This document shows positions 18,682-28,490 of a stretch of DNA of 64,000 nucleotides, in pieces (the stretch's first letter is position 1; the number at the start of each line of letters is the position of its first letter). The notes under the pieces are model-generated. The model made no database searches. It was not told the origin of the DNA and saw only the letters and a list, made by a program, of their open reading frames with translations. The translations under genes and the position numbers were made by a program. This DNA comes from Colwellia sp. C2M11 (lineage in GTDB: Bacteria > Pseudomonadota > Gammaproteobacteria > Enterobacterales > Alteromonadaceae). The stretch spans positions 124,001-188,000 of the forward strand of contig NZ_JAHKQD010000047.1 of the NCBI RefSeq assembly GCF_018860915.1, in the 5' to 3' direction.

Positions 18682-19440
18682 CTATTTTATTGCAATAAAA
18701 GAAATAAAATTAAAACACTGAAACCAAGGTGAAACATGGCTAAAGCCAGCCTCTTTTAAACGTTGAATATGTTGCTCTACTGAGTCAGTGCGCATCACGT
18801 TTTCTAATGCGGTACGCTTTTGTGCTACTTCTAATTCACTATAGCCATTTGCACGTTTAAAGTTATGATGTAAATCGATTAAGTGCTCATCAATAACAGA
18901 ATCACCATGAGATATTTTTTCTGAAATAACAAGAATACCACCATCATTAATGCCATCGGCTATATTATTAATTAAGCTTTGACGATCAGCTTTATCAACA
19001 AACTGCAGTGTAAAATTGAGCACGACCATTGAAGCATTAGTCACCTCTACATCTTGTATATTAGCTTCAATCACTTCGACGGGTGTTTCACCTTTAAAAG
19101 CATTAATATGCATTGTGCAGCGTTCAATCATTGCTGGTGAATTATCAACGGCTATAATTTTACATTTCGTGTTTTTTATACGCTTGCGCATGGCTAATGT
19201 TGCTGCACCTAAAGAACAGCCTAAATCATATATCAAGGTGTCTTGTTGTACAAAGCGTTGGCTCAGACGGCCAATAGTGTCAATAATTGTGTTATAGCCC
19301 GGCACAGAACGCGAAATCATATCGGGGAAAACTTCCACAACTTGTGCGTCAAAAGCAAAGTCTTTTACTTGTGCGTGTGGGTTTGAATAAATTAAATCAG
19401 TATTGGTTAAGTTAGTGTCTGAAGTATCCATGGCTTTCAT
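18682..19440 (-). CDS. cmoA: Carboxy-S-adenosyl-L-methionine synthase
   Basis: 252 residues; converts SAM and prephenate to carboxy-SAM, the donor used by CmoB. The segment [19 protein letters not shown] is near-invariant in the family, followed by [15 protein letters not shown] (SAM binding) and NFTLQFV. Two starts are possible, ATG 19440 or ATG 19431; neither has a strong Shine-Dalgarno and the family N-terminus is variable. It is divergent from aspS across a 282-base spacer. Confidence 0.95.
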   Translation of the reverse strand: MKAMDTSDTNLTNTDLIYSNPHAQVKDFAFDAQVVEVFPDMISRSVPGYNTIIDTIGRLSQRFVQQDTLIYDLGCSLGAATLAMRKRIKNTKCKIIAVDNSPAMIERCTMHINAFKGETPVEVIEANIQDVEVTNASMVVLNFTLQFVDKADRQSLINNIADGINDGGILVISEKISHGDSVIDEHLIDLHHNFKRANGYSELEVAQKRTALENVMRTDSVEQHIQRLKEAGFSHVSPWFQCFNFISFIAIK

Positions 19441-19722
19441 TGTTGTAACAGTTTGAGTTATTTTAACTGATATTTATTCGATATATAAGCAAAGGAACCT
19501 GCAAAGTTGAATTTTAATATCGATTTACATGGGATAAAGCCATAACTGTCCTTTTTGAATGTCTGTTCAGTTAAGTTAATGAAATAATCACTCTGAGTTA
19601 GGGTGACTTTACTATTCATTGCTTTATAATATCCGGCATTTATAAGCTTGCACTAAGTTATTCATGGGTTGTTCATGATGTACCTGCAAGCAGTAGTTTC
19701 TATTATTATCAAGGCAAAAACT

Positions 19723-21507
19723 ATGCGTAGTCTTTATTGTGGTGAGGTTAATGAATCTCATATTGGTCAAGAAGTCACTCTTTGTGGCTGGGTAAACCGT
19801 CGTCGTGACTTAGGTGCTGTTATCTTTTTAGATCTTCGTGATCGTGAAGGATTAGTGCAGGTAGTTTATGATCCAGATTTACCTGAAGTACTTGCCACGG
19901 CAAACACTTTACGTAATGAATTTTGTGTTCAGTTAAAAGGTAAAGTAAGAGCACGCCCAGAAGGTCAAGTAAATAAAGACATGAAAACGGGTGCTATTGA
20001 AGTATTAGGTTTAGAGTTAACGATTTTAAATAAGTCAGCGCCATTACCATTAGACTCAAATCAAACAAACTCAGAAGAGCAACGTTTAAAGTACCGCTAT
20101 CTTGATTTACGTCGTGTTGAAATGACAGAGCGACTTCGTTTTCGTGCAAAAGTAACGTCAAAAGTACGTAGTTCATTAGAAAATTTAGGCTTTTTAGATA
20201 TAGAAACACCTATTTTAACGGCGGCAACACCTGAAGGTGCGCGTGATTATTTAGTACCAAGTCGTACTCATAAAGGTAAGTTTTTTGCTTTACCACAATC
20301 ACCACAATTATTTAAACAATTGTTAATGATGTCTGGCATGGAACGTTATTATCAAATCGTTAAGTGTTTCCGTGATGAAGATTTACGTGCTGATAGACAA
20401 CCTGAATTTACACAAATAGATATTGAAACGTCATTTATGTCGAGTGATCAGGTGATGGAAGTCACTGAAACAATGATCCGTGAACTATTCAAAGAAATGC
20501 TTGATGTTGATTTAGGTGATTTTCCTCGTATGCCATTTTCTGAAGCAATGGCACGTTATGGTTCAGATAAACCAGATTTACGAAATCCATTAGAGCTAGT
20601 TGATGTTGATGATTTAGTCAAAGATGTTGAGTTTAAAGTGTTTTCAGGCCCTGCAAATGATGAAAATGGTCGTGTAGCTGTTATTTGTGTTCCTGGTGGA
20701 GCGGCGAAGTTTTCAAGAAAAGGCATTGATGATCTTACTAAGTTTGTTGGTATTTATGGCGCTAAAGGTATGCCATGGATGAAAGTAAATGATATTGATG
20801 CTGCCTTATCCACGGGTGTTGAAGGTTTACAATCACCAATATTAAAATTCTTATCAGCGGATGCCGCAAAAGCATTACTTGAACGTACTAAAGCGGCGAC
20901 AGGTGATATTATTTTCTTTGGTGCAGATACTTATAGTGTAGTAAGTGAATCACTTGGTGCATTACGTCTTAAAATCGGTGAAGATTTAGATTTATTAGAA
21001 GGTGAATGGAAACCATTATGGGTTGTTGACTTCCCTATGTTTGAAGAAATAGATGGTCGTATGCATGCGCTCCATCATCCATTTACTGCACCAACGAATT
21101 TAACACCTGAGCAACTTGAAGCTAATCCATTAGGTGCTTTATCTGATGCTTACGACATGGTTTTAAATGGCTGTGAATTAGGTGGTGGTTCAGTACGTAT
21201 CCATAAGCAAGATATGCAGTCAGCTGCTTTTAGAATTTTAGGTATTGATGAAGCTGAAGCACAAGAAAAGTTTGGCTTCTTACTTGAAGCGCTACAATAT
21301 GGTGCTCCACCTCATGCCGGTCTTGCTTTTGGTCTTGATCGTTTAGTGATGTTAATGACTGGCACAACTTCAATTCGTGAAGTAATGGCGTTCCCTAAAA
21401 CGACTACTGCGGCTTGTCCATTAACTAATGCGCCTGGTAATGCTAATCCTGATCAGTTAGCTGAGTTAGGTATCCAAAAGCTTGAAAAGAGTAGTGATGA
21501 CGAATAA
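19723..21507 (+). CDS. aspS: Aspartyl-tRNA synthetase
   Basis: 594-residue class II aminoacyl-tRNA synthetase charging tRNA-Asp. It has an N-terminal OB anticodon-binding domain ([11 protein letters not shown]), class II motif 2 ([18 protein letters not shown]), the bacterial GAD insertion (about residues 285-420), and motif 3 ([14 protein letters not shown]). The start MRSLYCGEV at 19723 follows AAGG and matches the family; the open frame back to 19669 is spurious. ruvC follows closely. Confidence 0.97.
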   Translation: MRSLYCGEVNESHIGQEVTLCGWVNRRRDLGAVIFLDLRDREGLVQVVYDPDLPEVLATANTLRNEFCVQLKGKVRARPEGQVNKDMKTGAIEVLGLELTILNKSAPLPLDSNQTNSEEQRLKYRYLDLRRVEMTERLRFRAKVTSKVRSSLENLGFLDIETPILTAATPEGARDYLVPSRTHKGKFFALPQSPQLFKQLLMMSGMERYYQIVKCFRDEDLRADRQPEFTQIDIETSFMSSDQVMEVTETMIRELFKEMLDVDLGDFPRMPFSEAMARYGSDKPDLRNPLELVDVDDLVKDVEFKVFSGPANDENGRVAVICVPGGAAKFSRKGIDDLTKFVGIYGAKGMPWMKVNDIDAALSTGVEGLQSPILKFLSADAAKALLERTKAATGDIIFFGADTYSVVSESLGALRLKIGEDLDLLEGEWKPLWVVDFPMFEEIDGRMHALHHPFTAPTNLTPEQLEANPLGALSDAYDMVLNGCELGGGSVRIHKQDMQSAAFRILGIDEAEAQEKFGFLLEALQYGAPPHAGLAFGLDRLVMLMTGTTSIREVMAFPKTTTAACPLTNAPGNANPDQLAELGIQKLEKSSDDE

Positions 21508-21575
21508 ATAGTATTGAGTAGCGATTGCCAGTTATACTGGCGGTCGTTCTTATAACTAATGATTCGTTATTTACT

Positions 21576-22103
21576 ATGTCAATAATCCTCGGTATTGATC
21601 CCGGTTCGCGCTTTACAGGCTACGGTGTTATTAATTATGAAGGACGCAGCTTTACTTATCTTGGTAGTGGTTGTATTAAAGCGCTTAGTCAAGGTGAAGA
21701 TCTTGGCTCACGCTTACAAACTATTTTTGCGGGCGTTTCTGAAATAATTCTTCAATTTAAGCCTGATATGTTCGCAATTGAACAAGTCTTTATGGCAAAA
21801 AACCCAGACTCTGCACTTAAATTAGGACAAGCTCGTGGGGCTGCTATCGTTGCAGCAACTAATCATGATTTATTGATTGCTGAATACTCCGCAAGGCAAA
21901 TTAAGCAGGCTGTTGTTGGCACAGGAGCTGCCGATAAAAGCCAAGTGCAACATATGGTCAAAACTATTCTTAGGTTACCTGGCACACCACAAGCCGATGC
22001 AGCCGATGCATTAGCCGTGGCATTATGCCATGCTAATAGCCATGAAAGCTTAGCAAAACTCACCGGACAAGCACAAAAGACAGTGAGAAGAAGATTAAGA
22101 TAA
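21576..22103 (+). CDS. ruvC: Crossover junction endodeoxyribonuclease
   Basis: 175-residue Holliday-junction resolvase. The catalytic Asp8 lies in [12 protein letters not shown]; the acidic residue in FAIEQVF and the terminal [10 protein letters not shown] segment complete the four-carboxylate site. The start at 21576 (MSIILGID) is the family start; a TTG at 21525 would add 17 residues. It lies 68 bases after aspS, probably in the same transcript. Unusually, ruvA and ruvB do not follow directly: a reversed oxidoreductase gene lies between. Confidence 0.95.
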   Translation: MSIILGIDPGSRFTGYGVINYEGRSFTYLGSGCIKALSQGEDLGSRLQTIFAGVSEIILQFKPDMFAIEQVFMAKNPDSALKLGQARGAAIVAATNHDLLIAEYSARQIKQAVVGTGAADKSQVQHMVKTILRLPGTPQADAADALAVALCHANSHESLAKLTGQAQKTVRRRLR

Positions 22104-22147
22104 TACTTAACTAATACTAATGCCAAATTTAGTTAAGTTTAGTTAAG

Positions 22148-22212
22148 TTAAATTAATTCCATTAGTTTATTTAAATTAATTCCATTAGTTTAAATAAACT
22201 AATGGAATTAAT
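22148..22212. repeat. Tandem 22-bp direct repeat plus inverted copy (hairpin between convergent genes)
   Basis: A 22-base unit containing AATTCCATTAGTTTA occurs at 22148-22169 and again at 22171-22192 (period 23). Its reverse complement follows at 22195-22212, giving a perfect 18-bp stem (22175-22192 with 22195-22212) and a 2-nt loop. The inverted copy covers the stop codon of the minus-strand oxidoreductase. It probably acts as a bidirectional terminator; the tandem copy is unusual. Confidence 0.65.
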
Positions 22213-23338
22213 CATTAGGGTAAATAACCCCTATTTTCTTTCGTGCTTGGTCAATAATTGATATTACCTGTCTGCTTAATTCCCAGGTGGTTACTGGTGA
22301 TTGTAAAGCGTCAATATTTACTGTTTTCACTGGTTTATTTAGGTGTTTATGTGCTTGAACTAATTCAATAAAATGTGATATTTCATAACTCATTGGTTGA
22401 TGATTTTCAATTACACCTTTATCTGAATTTGTGCCTTTATTCATGCTGAGTAACTCATAACTGCCATTATTCAAAAACAGTTCAACTTTACTCATTAATG
22501 CAACAAATTCAATTCTTAATCGACCTAATTCGCCTTGAAATTCTACAAAGTTTTCACCATTACTTATTTTTGAATAGCTGATATTAGCGATCTTATCTCC
22601 ATAATTTAGTTGTAAATCACCAGCACCGTCTACTCCTGTTTCGAGTTTTACGCCTTGGGCAGAAATGGTGTCAGGCTCGCCCCATAAAGCGACAACAGGA
22701 TAAAGTGGGTATATACCAATATCAATTAATGCGCCGTTGGCAAACTCGGGTAAAAAAGTATTCGGTATTTGACTTGGTTTATCTGGCGTTAATTTATTTT
22801 TTGCTAAAGAATCGAGCGCTAGGGAGTATCTTGAACTGTATTGGCAATATTGGCCAAAATATTTACGCGGCTTTCCAATACGATAAATATGCTGTTTGAC
22901 CAATGAAAAGTTTGGTAGATGTAAGCTCATTAATGCTTCCATAAAACAGCAGTTATTTTCTATTGCGGCAGATAATATCTCACTCAATTCTTTACTATTT
23001 GAAGCACTCGGTTTTTCACCTAAGACATGCTTTCCTGCATTCAAACATTGAATCGCCTGCTTGGCATGAAAGCTATTTGGAGACGCAATATATACGGCAT
23101 CAATATTATCATCGTCAAGCATTACTGCTAAATCAGTAAATACTTTTACTTTTTTACCATCATTTATATAATCATACTGTAAGGCTTTCGCTTCACCTGT
23201 CGCTTGTTGACGAGAATATATGGCGTAAAAATTAAAGTCTTCCACTTCTGTTGCTGCAGTTAAGAAAGTATCTACAATAAAATTACTGCCAATAATAGCC
23301 ATGTTTATTTTTCTGTTGGGTAAAGAAGTCTTTTTCAT
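22208..23338 (-). CDS. Gfo/Idh/MocA family oxidoreductase
   Basis: 376-residue NAD(P)-dependent oxidoreductase. The N-terminal Rossmann segment (MAIIGSNFIVDTFL) is somewhat degenerate compared with the usual GxGxxG. YIASPNSFHAKQAIQCLNAGKHVLGEKPSASN is replaced here by its hallmarks: ASPNSFH and the catalytic GEKP Lys. The C-terminal alpha/beta domain carries DIGIYPLYP. Start ATG 23338 or ATG 23302 are both possible. It sits in reverse orientation between ruvC and ruvA, so it looks like an insertion in an otherwise conserved order. The substrate (sugar or inositol derivative in most relatives) cannot be told. Confidence 0.85.
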   Translation of the reverse strand: MKKTSLPNRKINMAIIGSNFIVDTFLTAATEVEDFNFYAIYSRQQATGEAKALQYDYINDGKKVKVFTDLAVMLDDDNIDAVYIASPNSFHAKQAIQCLNAGKHVLGEKPSASNSKELSEILSAAIENNCCFMEALMSLHLPNFSLVKQHIYRIGKPRKYFGQYCQYSSRYSLALDSLAKNKLTPDKPSQIPNTFLPEFANGALIDIGIYPLYPVVALWGEPDTISAQGVKLETGVDGAGDLQLNYGDKIANISYSKISNGENFVEFQGELGRLRIEFVALMSKVELFLNNGSYELLSMNKGTNSDKGVIENHQPMSYEISHFIELVQAHKHLNKPVKTVNIDALQSPVTTWELSRQVISIIDQARKKIGVIYPND

Positions 23339-23392
23339 AATGTATTTGTATGCTTAATACTTGTTGGTAAATAATTGATTTTTAGTAACTGC

Positions 23393-23408
23393 TCGTTTAG
23401 TTAAACGA
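23393..23408. promoter_or_regulatory. Palindrome in the oxidoreductase/ruvA divergent spacer
   Basis: TCGTTTA-GT-TAAACGA is a perfect 7-bp dyad 55 bases upstream of the oxidoreductase start. It is suitable for a dimeric repressor; no regulator gene is adjacent. Confidence 0.35.
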
Positions 23409-23565
23409 TAAGGAAAAATTGTATTCACTGTATTTTGGTTCTTCACAGTCTAAACTATCAGAAAATATAAACTAACTAAAATATTATCAGAATTAAAATA
23501 GTTTACTGTATAAATATCTAGTGGTATGATTTTGTCATATTAATTATTTTCTTTAGGTTTATCTT

Positions 23566-24195
23566 GTGATTGGTCGTTTATCTGGTACTTTAGTTGAAAA
23601 ATTCCCCCCCGAAATTCTCATTGAGTGTGCAGGTGTTGGTTACGAAGTAACGATGCCAATGACAAGTATTTATGCACTACCTGAATTGCATGAGCAAGTG
23701 ATTATCTACACTCATTTTGTTGTTCGTGAAGATGCACAATTATTGTATGGTTTCGCTAATACGACGGAACGAAAGCTTTTTCGGTTATTAATTAAAGTGA
23801 ATGGTGTTGGCCCTAAATTAGCCTTAGCGGTATTATCAGCAATGTCAGCTGATCAATTTGTGAGTTATGTTGCCCATGATGATGTCTCTGGTATTGTTAA
23901 AATTCCTGGGGTCGGTAAAAAAACAGCTGAACGTTTGTTAATTGAAATGCGAGATCGCTTAAAGGACTGGCAAGTCACTTCGTTAACACCAGCAACGGAT
24001 GCAATGCCAGTACAATTGACCACCGAAAATACTTTTGTGAATGATCCCTTCCGTAATAATAAAGGTGACGCGATTAATGCTCTTATTTCATTAGGTTATA
24101 AACAAGTACAAGCAGATAAAGCTGTTAAAGCTGTTTATAATGAAGGTATGTCGAGCGAGGATATTATACGCCTTTCTTTAAAATCGATGTTGTAA
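23566..24195 (+). CDS. ruvA: Holliday junction branch migration complex subunit RuvA
   Basis: 209 residues. RuvA tetramers bind the four-way junction and load RuvB. The N-terminal OB domain ([11 protein letters not shown]), two helix-hairpin-helix motifs ([13 protein letters not shown] and [15 protein letters not shown], about residues 75-125) and the C-terminal RuvB-contact domain ([18 protein letters not shown]) are all present. The start is GTG with TAGG upstream; it gives the exact family N-terminus. ruvB follows 103 bases later. Confidence 0.96.
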   Translation: MIGRLSGTLVEKFPPEILIECAGVGYEVTMPMTSIYALPELHEQVIIYTHFVVREDAQLLYGFANTTERKLFRLLIKVNGVGPKLALAVLSAMSADQFVSYVAHDDVSGIVKIPGVGKKTAERLLIEMRDRLKDWQVTSLTPATDAMPVQLTTENTFVNDPFRNNKGDAINALISLGYKQVQADKAVKAVYNEGMSSEDIIRLSLKSML

Positions 24196-24298
24196 ATACT
24201 CATACTGCCACTGTACTCTCCTAAAGCAGAACCTTTACTAACATAAATAATATTAATTATTGCAACGCAAAGCGTGTCGGTAATCATAGGAAATAAAA

Positions 24299-25309
24299 AT
24301 GATAGAAGCAGATCGTTTAATTGAGCCTGTCGCAAGTATTGAAGATGAAGGTGTTGATCGTGCCATTCGCCCTAAAATGCTCACTGACTATACTGGGCAA
24401 GCTCATGTTAAAGCACAAATGGAAATTTTTATTCCTGCGGCTAAAAAACGCGAAGAGCCCCTAGATCATTTACTTATTTTTGGGCCTCCAGGTCTAGGTA
24501 AAACAACCTTAGCCAATATTGTTGCTAATGAAATGGGCGTTAATATTCGAACCACTTCTGGTCCTGTGTTAGAAAAGGCAGGCGATTTAGCGGCACTGTT
24601 AACCAATTTAGAAGAAAATGATATTCTTTTTATTGATGAAATCCATCGGTTAAGCCCTGTAGTTGAGGAAATACTTTATCCTGCAATGGAAGATTATCAA
24701 CTTGATATCATGATTGGGGAAGGGCCTGCTGCTCGTTCTATAAAATTAGATTTACCGCCTTTTACTTTAATTGGTGCTACCACTAGAGCTGGTGCGTTAA
24801 CATCGCCACTAAGAGATAGATTTGGTATTGTGCAACGGTTAGAGTTTTACAATGTTGAAGATTTAACCAGTATTGTTAAACGTTCAGCACATTTTCTAAA
24901 TTTAGATATTGATGAGCTAGGGGCTTTTGAAGTTGCACGCCGCTCTCGAGGTACACCTCGTATCGCTAACCGATTGTTACGTCGTGTACGGGACTATGCT
25001 GATATTAAAACTCATGGTCTAGTGAATCAAGAAACCGCGGCATCAGCTCTTGATATGTTAGAAGTTGATAATGAAGGGTTTGACATTATGGACAGAAAGC
25101 TATTACATGCGATTATTGACAAGTTTATGGGAGGGCCTGTTGGACTTGATAATGTGGCTGCTGCTATTGGTGAAGAGCGCGAAACCATAGAAGATGTTCT
25201 TGAGCCATTTTTGATTCAACAAGGCTTCTTACAGCGTACACCTCGTGGCAGAATTGCTACCGATAGGGCATATCAGCATTTTTCAATCACGCGGCCAGAG
25301 CCGAAGTAA
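24299..25309 (+). CDS. ruvB: Holliday junction branch migration ATPase RuvB
   Basis: 336-residue AAA+ motor. Walker A is GPPGLGKTT, Walker B is LFIDEIHRL, sensor 1 is IGATTRAG, the arginine finger region is LRDRFGI, and the C-terminal winged helix carries [18 protein letters not shown] precedes the ATG. It works with RuvA on branch migration and with RuvC on resolution. Confidence 0.97.
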   Translation: MIEADRLIEPVASIEDEGVDRAIRPKMLTDYTGQAHVKAQMEIFIPAAKKREEPLDHLLIFGPPGLGKTTLANIVANEMGVNIRTTSGPVLEKAGDLAALLTNLEENDILFIDEIHRLSPVVEEILYPAMEDYQLDIMIGEGPAARSIKLDLPPFTLIGATTRAGALTSPLRDRFGIVQRLEFYNVEDLTSIVKRSAHFLNLDIDELGAFEVARRSRGTPRIANRLLRRVRDYADIKTHGLVNQETAASALDMLEVDNEGFDIMDRKLLHAIIDKFMGGPVGLDNVAAAIGEERETIEDVLEPFLIQQGFLQRTPRGRIATDRAYQHFSITRPEPK

Positions 25310-25350
25310 ATTGTTCGTTATCTCGTTAATAATTTGATTTTATCTAGCGG

Positions 25351-25390
25351 CATCGTAACCCTAATTGATTTAGGATTACGATGTTGTTGA
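25351..25390. terminator. Hairpin between convergent ruvB and DUF2062 genes
   Basis: CATCGTAACCCTAA (25351-25364) pairs with TTAGGATTACGATG (25370-25383) with one mismatch and a 5-nt loop; TTGTTG follows. It is placed to end both convergent transcripts. Confidence 0.6.
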
Positions 25391-25391
25391 G

Positions 25392-25907
25392 TTATTTTTC
25401 ATTCTTGCTACGTTTTTTCCATGCTTTAACCGCACTGTAACGCCATAAGAGTTGCATACCAAAATAGCCTAACACAGAAAAAATTATGGCTAATACGCCA
25501 CAGCCCAATAAAAATGCAGGGCCTATTGATGATAAACTATCTGCTATCCATTGCCAGTTTGCTTCAAACTTAAAATCATGAACAGGAGCGCTTATTAACC
25601 ATGCGCCGACAGAATAGCAAAAATAAAAGATTGCAGGCATGGTGAACGGGTTTGTTAACCAAACTAAAGCAACTGAAAGTGGTAAATTTGAATGTACCAT
25701 AATGGCTGTACCTGCAGCTAACACCATTTGAAAAGGTACTGGAATAAAAGCGAAAAACAGCCCAACAGCAAAAGCTTTTGCTACTGAATGACGGTTCATA
25801 TGCCATAAGTTAGGATTGTGCAATAAAGCACCAAAGATTCTTAAGTGTTTATTGTCTTTGATACGCTGATTGTCTGGCATTATGCGCTTAATTAGTTTTT
25901 TTGGCAT
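25392..25907 (-). CDS. DUF2062 family membrane protein
   Basis: 171 residues. The basic N-terminus MPKKLIKRIMP is followed by the DUF2062 core: SVAKAFAVGLFFAFIPVPFQMVLAA, then LPLSVALVWLTNPFTMPAIFYF and a C-terminal pair of hydrophobic helices, four membrane segments in all. The family is widespread in gammaproteobacteria and its function is undefined. It is commonly found beside comEC in related genomes, as here (divergent, 90 bases apart). Confidence 0.85.
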   Translation of the reverse strand: MPKKLIKRIMPDNQRIKDNKHLRIFGALLHNPNLWHMNRHSVAKAFAVGLFFAFIPVPFQMVLAAGTAIMVHSNLPLSVALVWLTNPFTMPAIFYFCYSVGAWLISAPVHDFKFEANWQWIADSLSSIGPAFLLGCGVLAIIFSVLGYFGMQLLWRYSAVKAWKKRSKNEK

Positions 25908-25997
25908 ATACTTACTATTAGATTCAAGTTTTTATCGTCGATTATTCGTTAATACATTGATTACACAGCAATTGATACAGGAAGTATTTTATTCACT

Positions 25998-28412
25998 ATG
26001 GACTGGTGGTTAGCGTGTTTTTTTCTGGGTGCTATATTCTCATTATTCTCACCAATAGTGCCAGATATTTTTGTGCTATTTTCACTTATATTTATATCTA
26101 TTACCTTTTTTTATTACTCTTCACGTATTAATCCTTCTTTTAAACCCTTTCGACTAAGCTCAGGTTTACTCTTTGGGGCAAGCTGGATGTTATTTCATGC
26201 CGTAAATTTTCAACAATTATGGCAAAAAAATAATTTAGATGCTTTAGCTTTATCGAGTACAACACAGTGGGTACAAGGAGATATTCTCACTTTACATTCA
26301 CCTCTAAGGGAGCTGCCAGATCCTTTAAGTAAAAAGTTGTCACCTGAAAATCGCATACGGTTTAATATTAACGTAACTCACATTAATAATAACCAATTAA
26401 CCAACGCATTAAAACTCAGGTTAAGTTGGAATAATGCAACGTTATCTTTACAACAAGGTCAAATAGTTAGCTTGCAGGTTAAATTTAAGCCAGCGCATGG
26501 TTTAGCTAATTTAGGGAGTTTTAGTTATCAGACATGGCTTAATAGTAAACAAATAAGTGCGACAGGTTATGTTGTCAATAATAAAGACAACAGGGTACTT
26601 ATAGATGAAGTCTCTGTACGGCAGCAAAGTTTTAGTTCTTATCAACAGTTATTACCAAAACATGATTTGTCTCCTTTATTACTAGCATTAGGTTTTGGCT
26701 CTCGTACTGAGTTAAGTCAAGCGTTATGGCAGGTTTTACAAGCAACAGGCACAGGGCACCTTATTGCTATTTCAGGTTTACATATTGGATTGGTAGCAAC
26801 AGGAATATTCTTTTTATTCATGTTTTTAATGAAAAACCTACCACTGAGATTCTTTGTCAATAGTCACAAGATTCAAAGAATAAACAGTCGCTATTTGGCT
26901 ATTGCTTTAAGTATGGTGGCAGCGCTAAGTTATGGCTACTTGGCTGGTTTTTCGTTACCAACAGTTCGAGCACTTGTCATGCTTAGTCTTTATTGGTGCT
27001 CAAGACTATTAGGTATAAAAGTATCTATCAAACGTTGGTTATTACTTACTTTGTTTATGATCACCTTAACAACGCCTTTTAGTTTATTTACCGCAAGTTT
27101 TTGGTTATCAGTGTATGCCGTTATTATTATTTTTATCACATTGTGGCGCTTTAAAAGTTTATTATCATCAGGCAATAAATTGTGGTTATTTATCAAAGGA
27201 CTGGTGGTTATTCAGTTAAGTTTAACCTTATTTTTAATGCCTATTAGTGCCATATTTTTTCAACAAATATCCCTTGTTGCTTTATTAGCCAATATTATTG
27301 CAGTGCCCTGGATGAGTGTTATCGTTATTCCTTTGTGCTTATTATCAGTGCTTGTTATGTTGATTTCGCCAGAATTATCTCAGGTTGTAATATTTATCTG
27401 TTTAGAGTCAATAATGCTTCTTTGGCACTATTTGACTTATTTATCAAATGTCTCGTGGGCGATAATTAGGTTATCAAGTTTTGATGTTAGCTTGATCGTT
27501 TTGTTTGGAATATTAAGTGTATTTTTAATATTTTTTCAAGCAACAATAAAACTTCCTTCTAAAGCTATGAGCATCACGTTGATGTGCGCTATCTTCTTCT
27601 TACTCATGTTAAAAGTGAGTGATAAATCAGATGATGGCCTTAATAATTGGCAATTAGTTGTATTTGATGTTGGTCAAGGTTTATCAATATTAGTGAAACG
27701 TGATGATAATGCTATTTTATACGATACGGGTGCAGCATATAAAAGTGGTTTTAATATGGTTGATGCTGTGATTTTACCGTATTTGCAATACTCAGGAATT
27801 ACTCAGTTAGATAAAGTGATTATCAGCCACAGCGATAACGATCATGCTGGCGGGTTAGCAATTTTAAAGCAGTCAATTGCAATTAAAGAGCTTATTTATA
27901 ACGTTGACAGTGAAAGTGGTAACGCTCATAAAAACAGTCACTGCATACAAGGACGAGAATTTTATTGGCAAAAGGTAAAGTTTGAATTTTTATGGCCTGA
28001 TAGCTTAGTTGGCGATAATAACGATGATTCTTGCGTGTTACTTATTTCAGATAAAAATAACCGAGTTTTATTAACAGGTGATATCTCTAGAAAAGTTGAA
28101 CGTAAACTTGTTGAACAGTATCCACAATTACAGGCTGAGGTGTTAGTTGTACCTCATCATGGATCGAAAACTTCATCAAGCGATGCTTTTATTAGTCATG
28201 TTAACCCTAAGCTTGCTATTGTCAGTGCTGGATATTTAAATCGTTGGCGTATGCCTGTTACTGAGGTTGTAGAACGATATCAGTCAAACAATATTGAAAT
28301 GCTTAATAGTGCTACTTCGGGACAAATCGTTTTAGATTTATCAGAAAAGGGTATTACTCAATATACTTATCACGAGGATTTATGGCCGTTTTGGTTTGCA
28401 AATTCGCTTTGA
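25998..28412 (+). CDS. comEC: DNA internalization-related competence protein ComEC/Rec2
   Basis: 804-residue inner-membrane DNA channel used in natural transformation. It has an N-terminal hydrophobic and OB-like region (DUF4131, residues about 1-200), the Competence domain with many helices (about 225-500, starting ATGTGHLIAISGLHIGL) and a C-terminal metallo-beta-lactamase domain (about 545-790) with HSDNDHAGG and VPHHGSKTS, the nuclease-like metal site. It is full length and intact, so competence is possible if the type IV pilus and ComEA are encoded elsewhere. msbA follows 78 bases downstream. Confidence 0.93.
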   Translation: MDWWLACFFLGAIFSLFSPIVPDIFVLFSLIFISITFFYYSSRINPSFKPFRLSSGLLFGASWMLFHAVNFQQLWQKNNLDALALSSTTQWVQGDILTLHSPLRELPDPLSKKLSPENRIRFNINVTHINNNQLTNALKLRLSWNNATLSLQQGQIVSLQVKFKPAHGLANLGSFSYQTWLNSKQISATGYVVNNKDNRVLIDEVSVRQQSFSSYQQLLPKHDLSPLLLALGFGSRTELSQALWQVLQATGTGHLIAISGLHIGLVATGIFFLFMFLMKNLPLRFFVNSHKIQRINSRYLAIALSMVAALSYGYLAGFSLPTVRALVMLSLYWCSRLLGIKVSIKRWLLLTLFMITLTTPFSLFTASFWLSVYAVIIIFITLWRFKSLLSSGNKLWLFIKGLVVIQLSLTLFLMPISAIFFQQISLVALLANIIAVPWMSVIVIPLCLLSVLVMLISPELSQVVIFICLESIMLLWHYLTYLSNVSWAIIRLSSFDVSLIVLFGILSVFLIFFQATIKLPSKAMSITLMCAIFFLLMLKVSDKSDDGLNNWQLVVFDVGQGLSILVKRDDNAILYDTGAAYKSGFNMVDAVILPYLQYSGITQLDKVIISHSDNDHAGGLAILKQSIAIKELIYNVDSESGNAHKNSHCIQGREFYWQKVKFEFLWPDSLVGDNNDDSCVLLISDKNNRVLLTGDISRKVERKLVEQYPQLQAEVLVVPHHGSKTSSSDAFISHVNPKLAIVSAGYLNRWRMPVTEVVERYQSNNIEMLNSATSGQIVLDLSEKGITQYTYHEDLWPFWFANSL

Positions 28413-28490
28413 TTAGTTGGTTGTTGACTTAAACTACGTTAAAATCAGCTCATTATAATATCCTTCAGATATAGTGAAATAACTTCTCCC

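Noticed and set aside
22148..22192. CRISPR-like repeats
   Set aside because: Only two direct copies with a one-base gap, no spacers and no cas genes.
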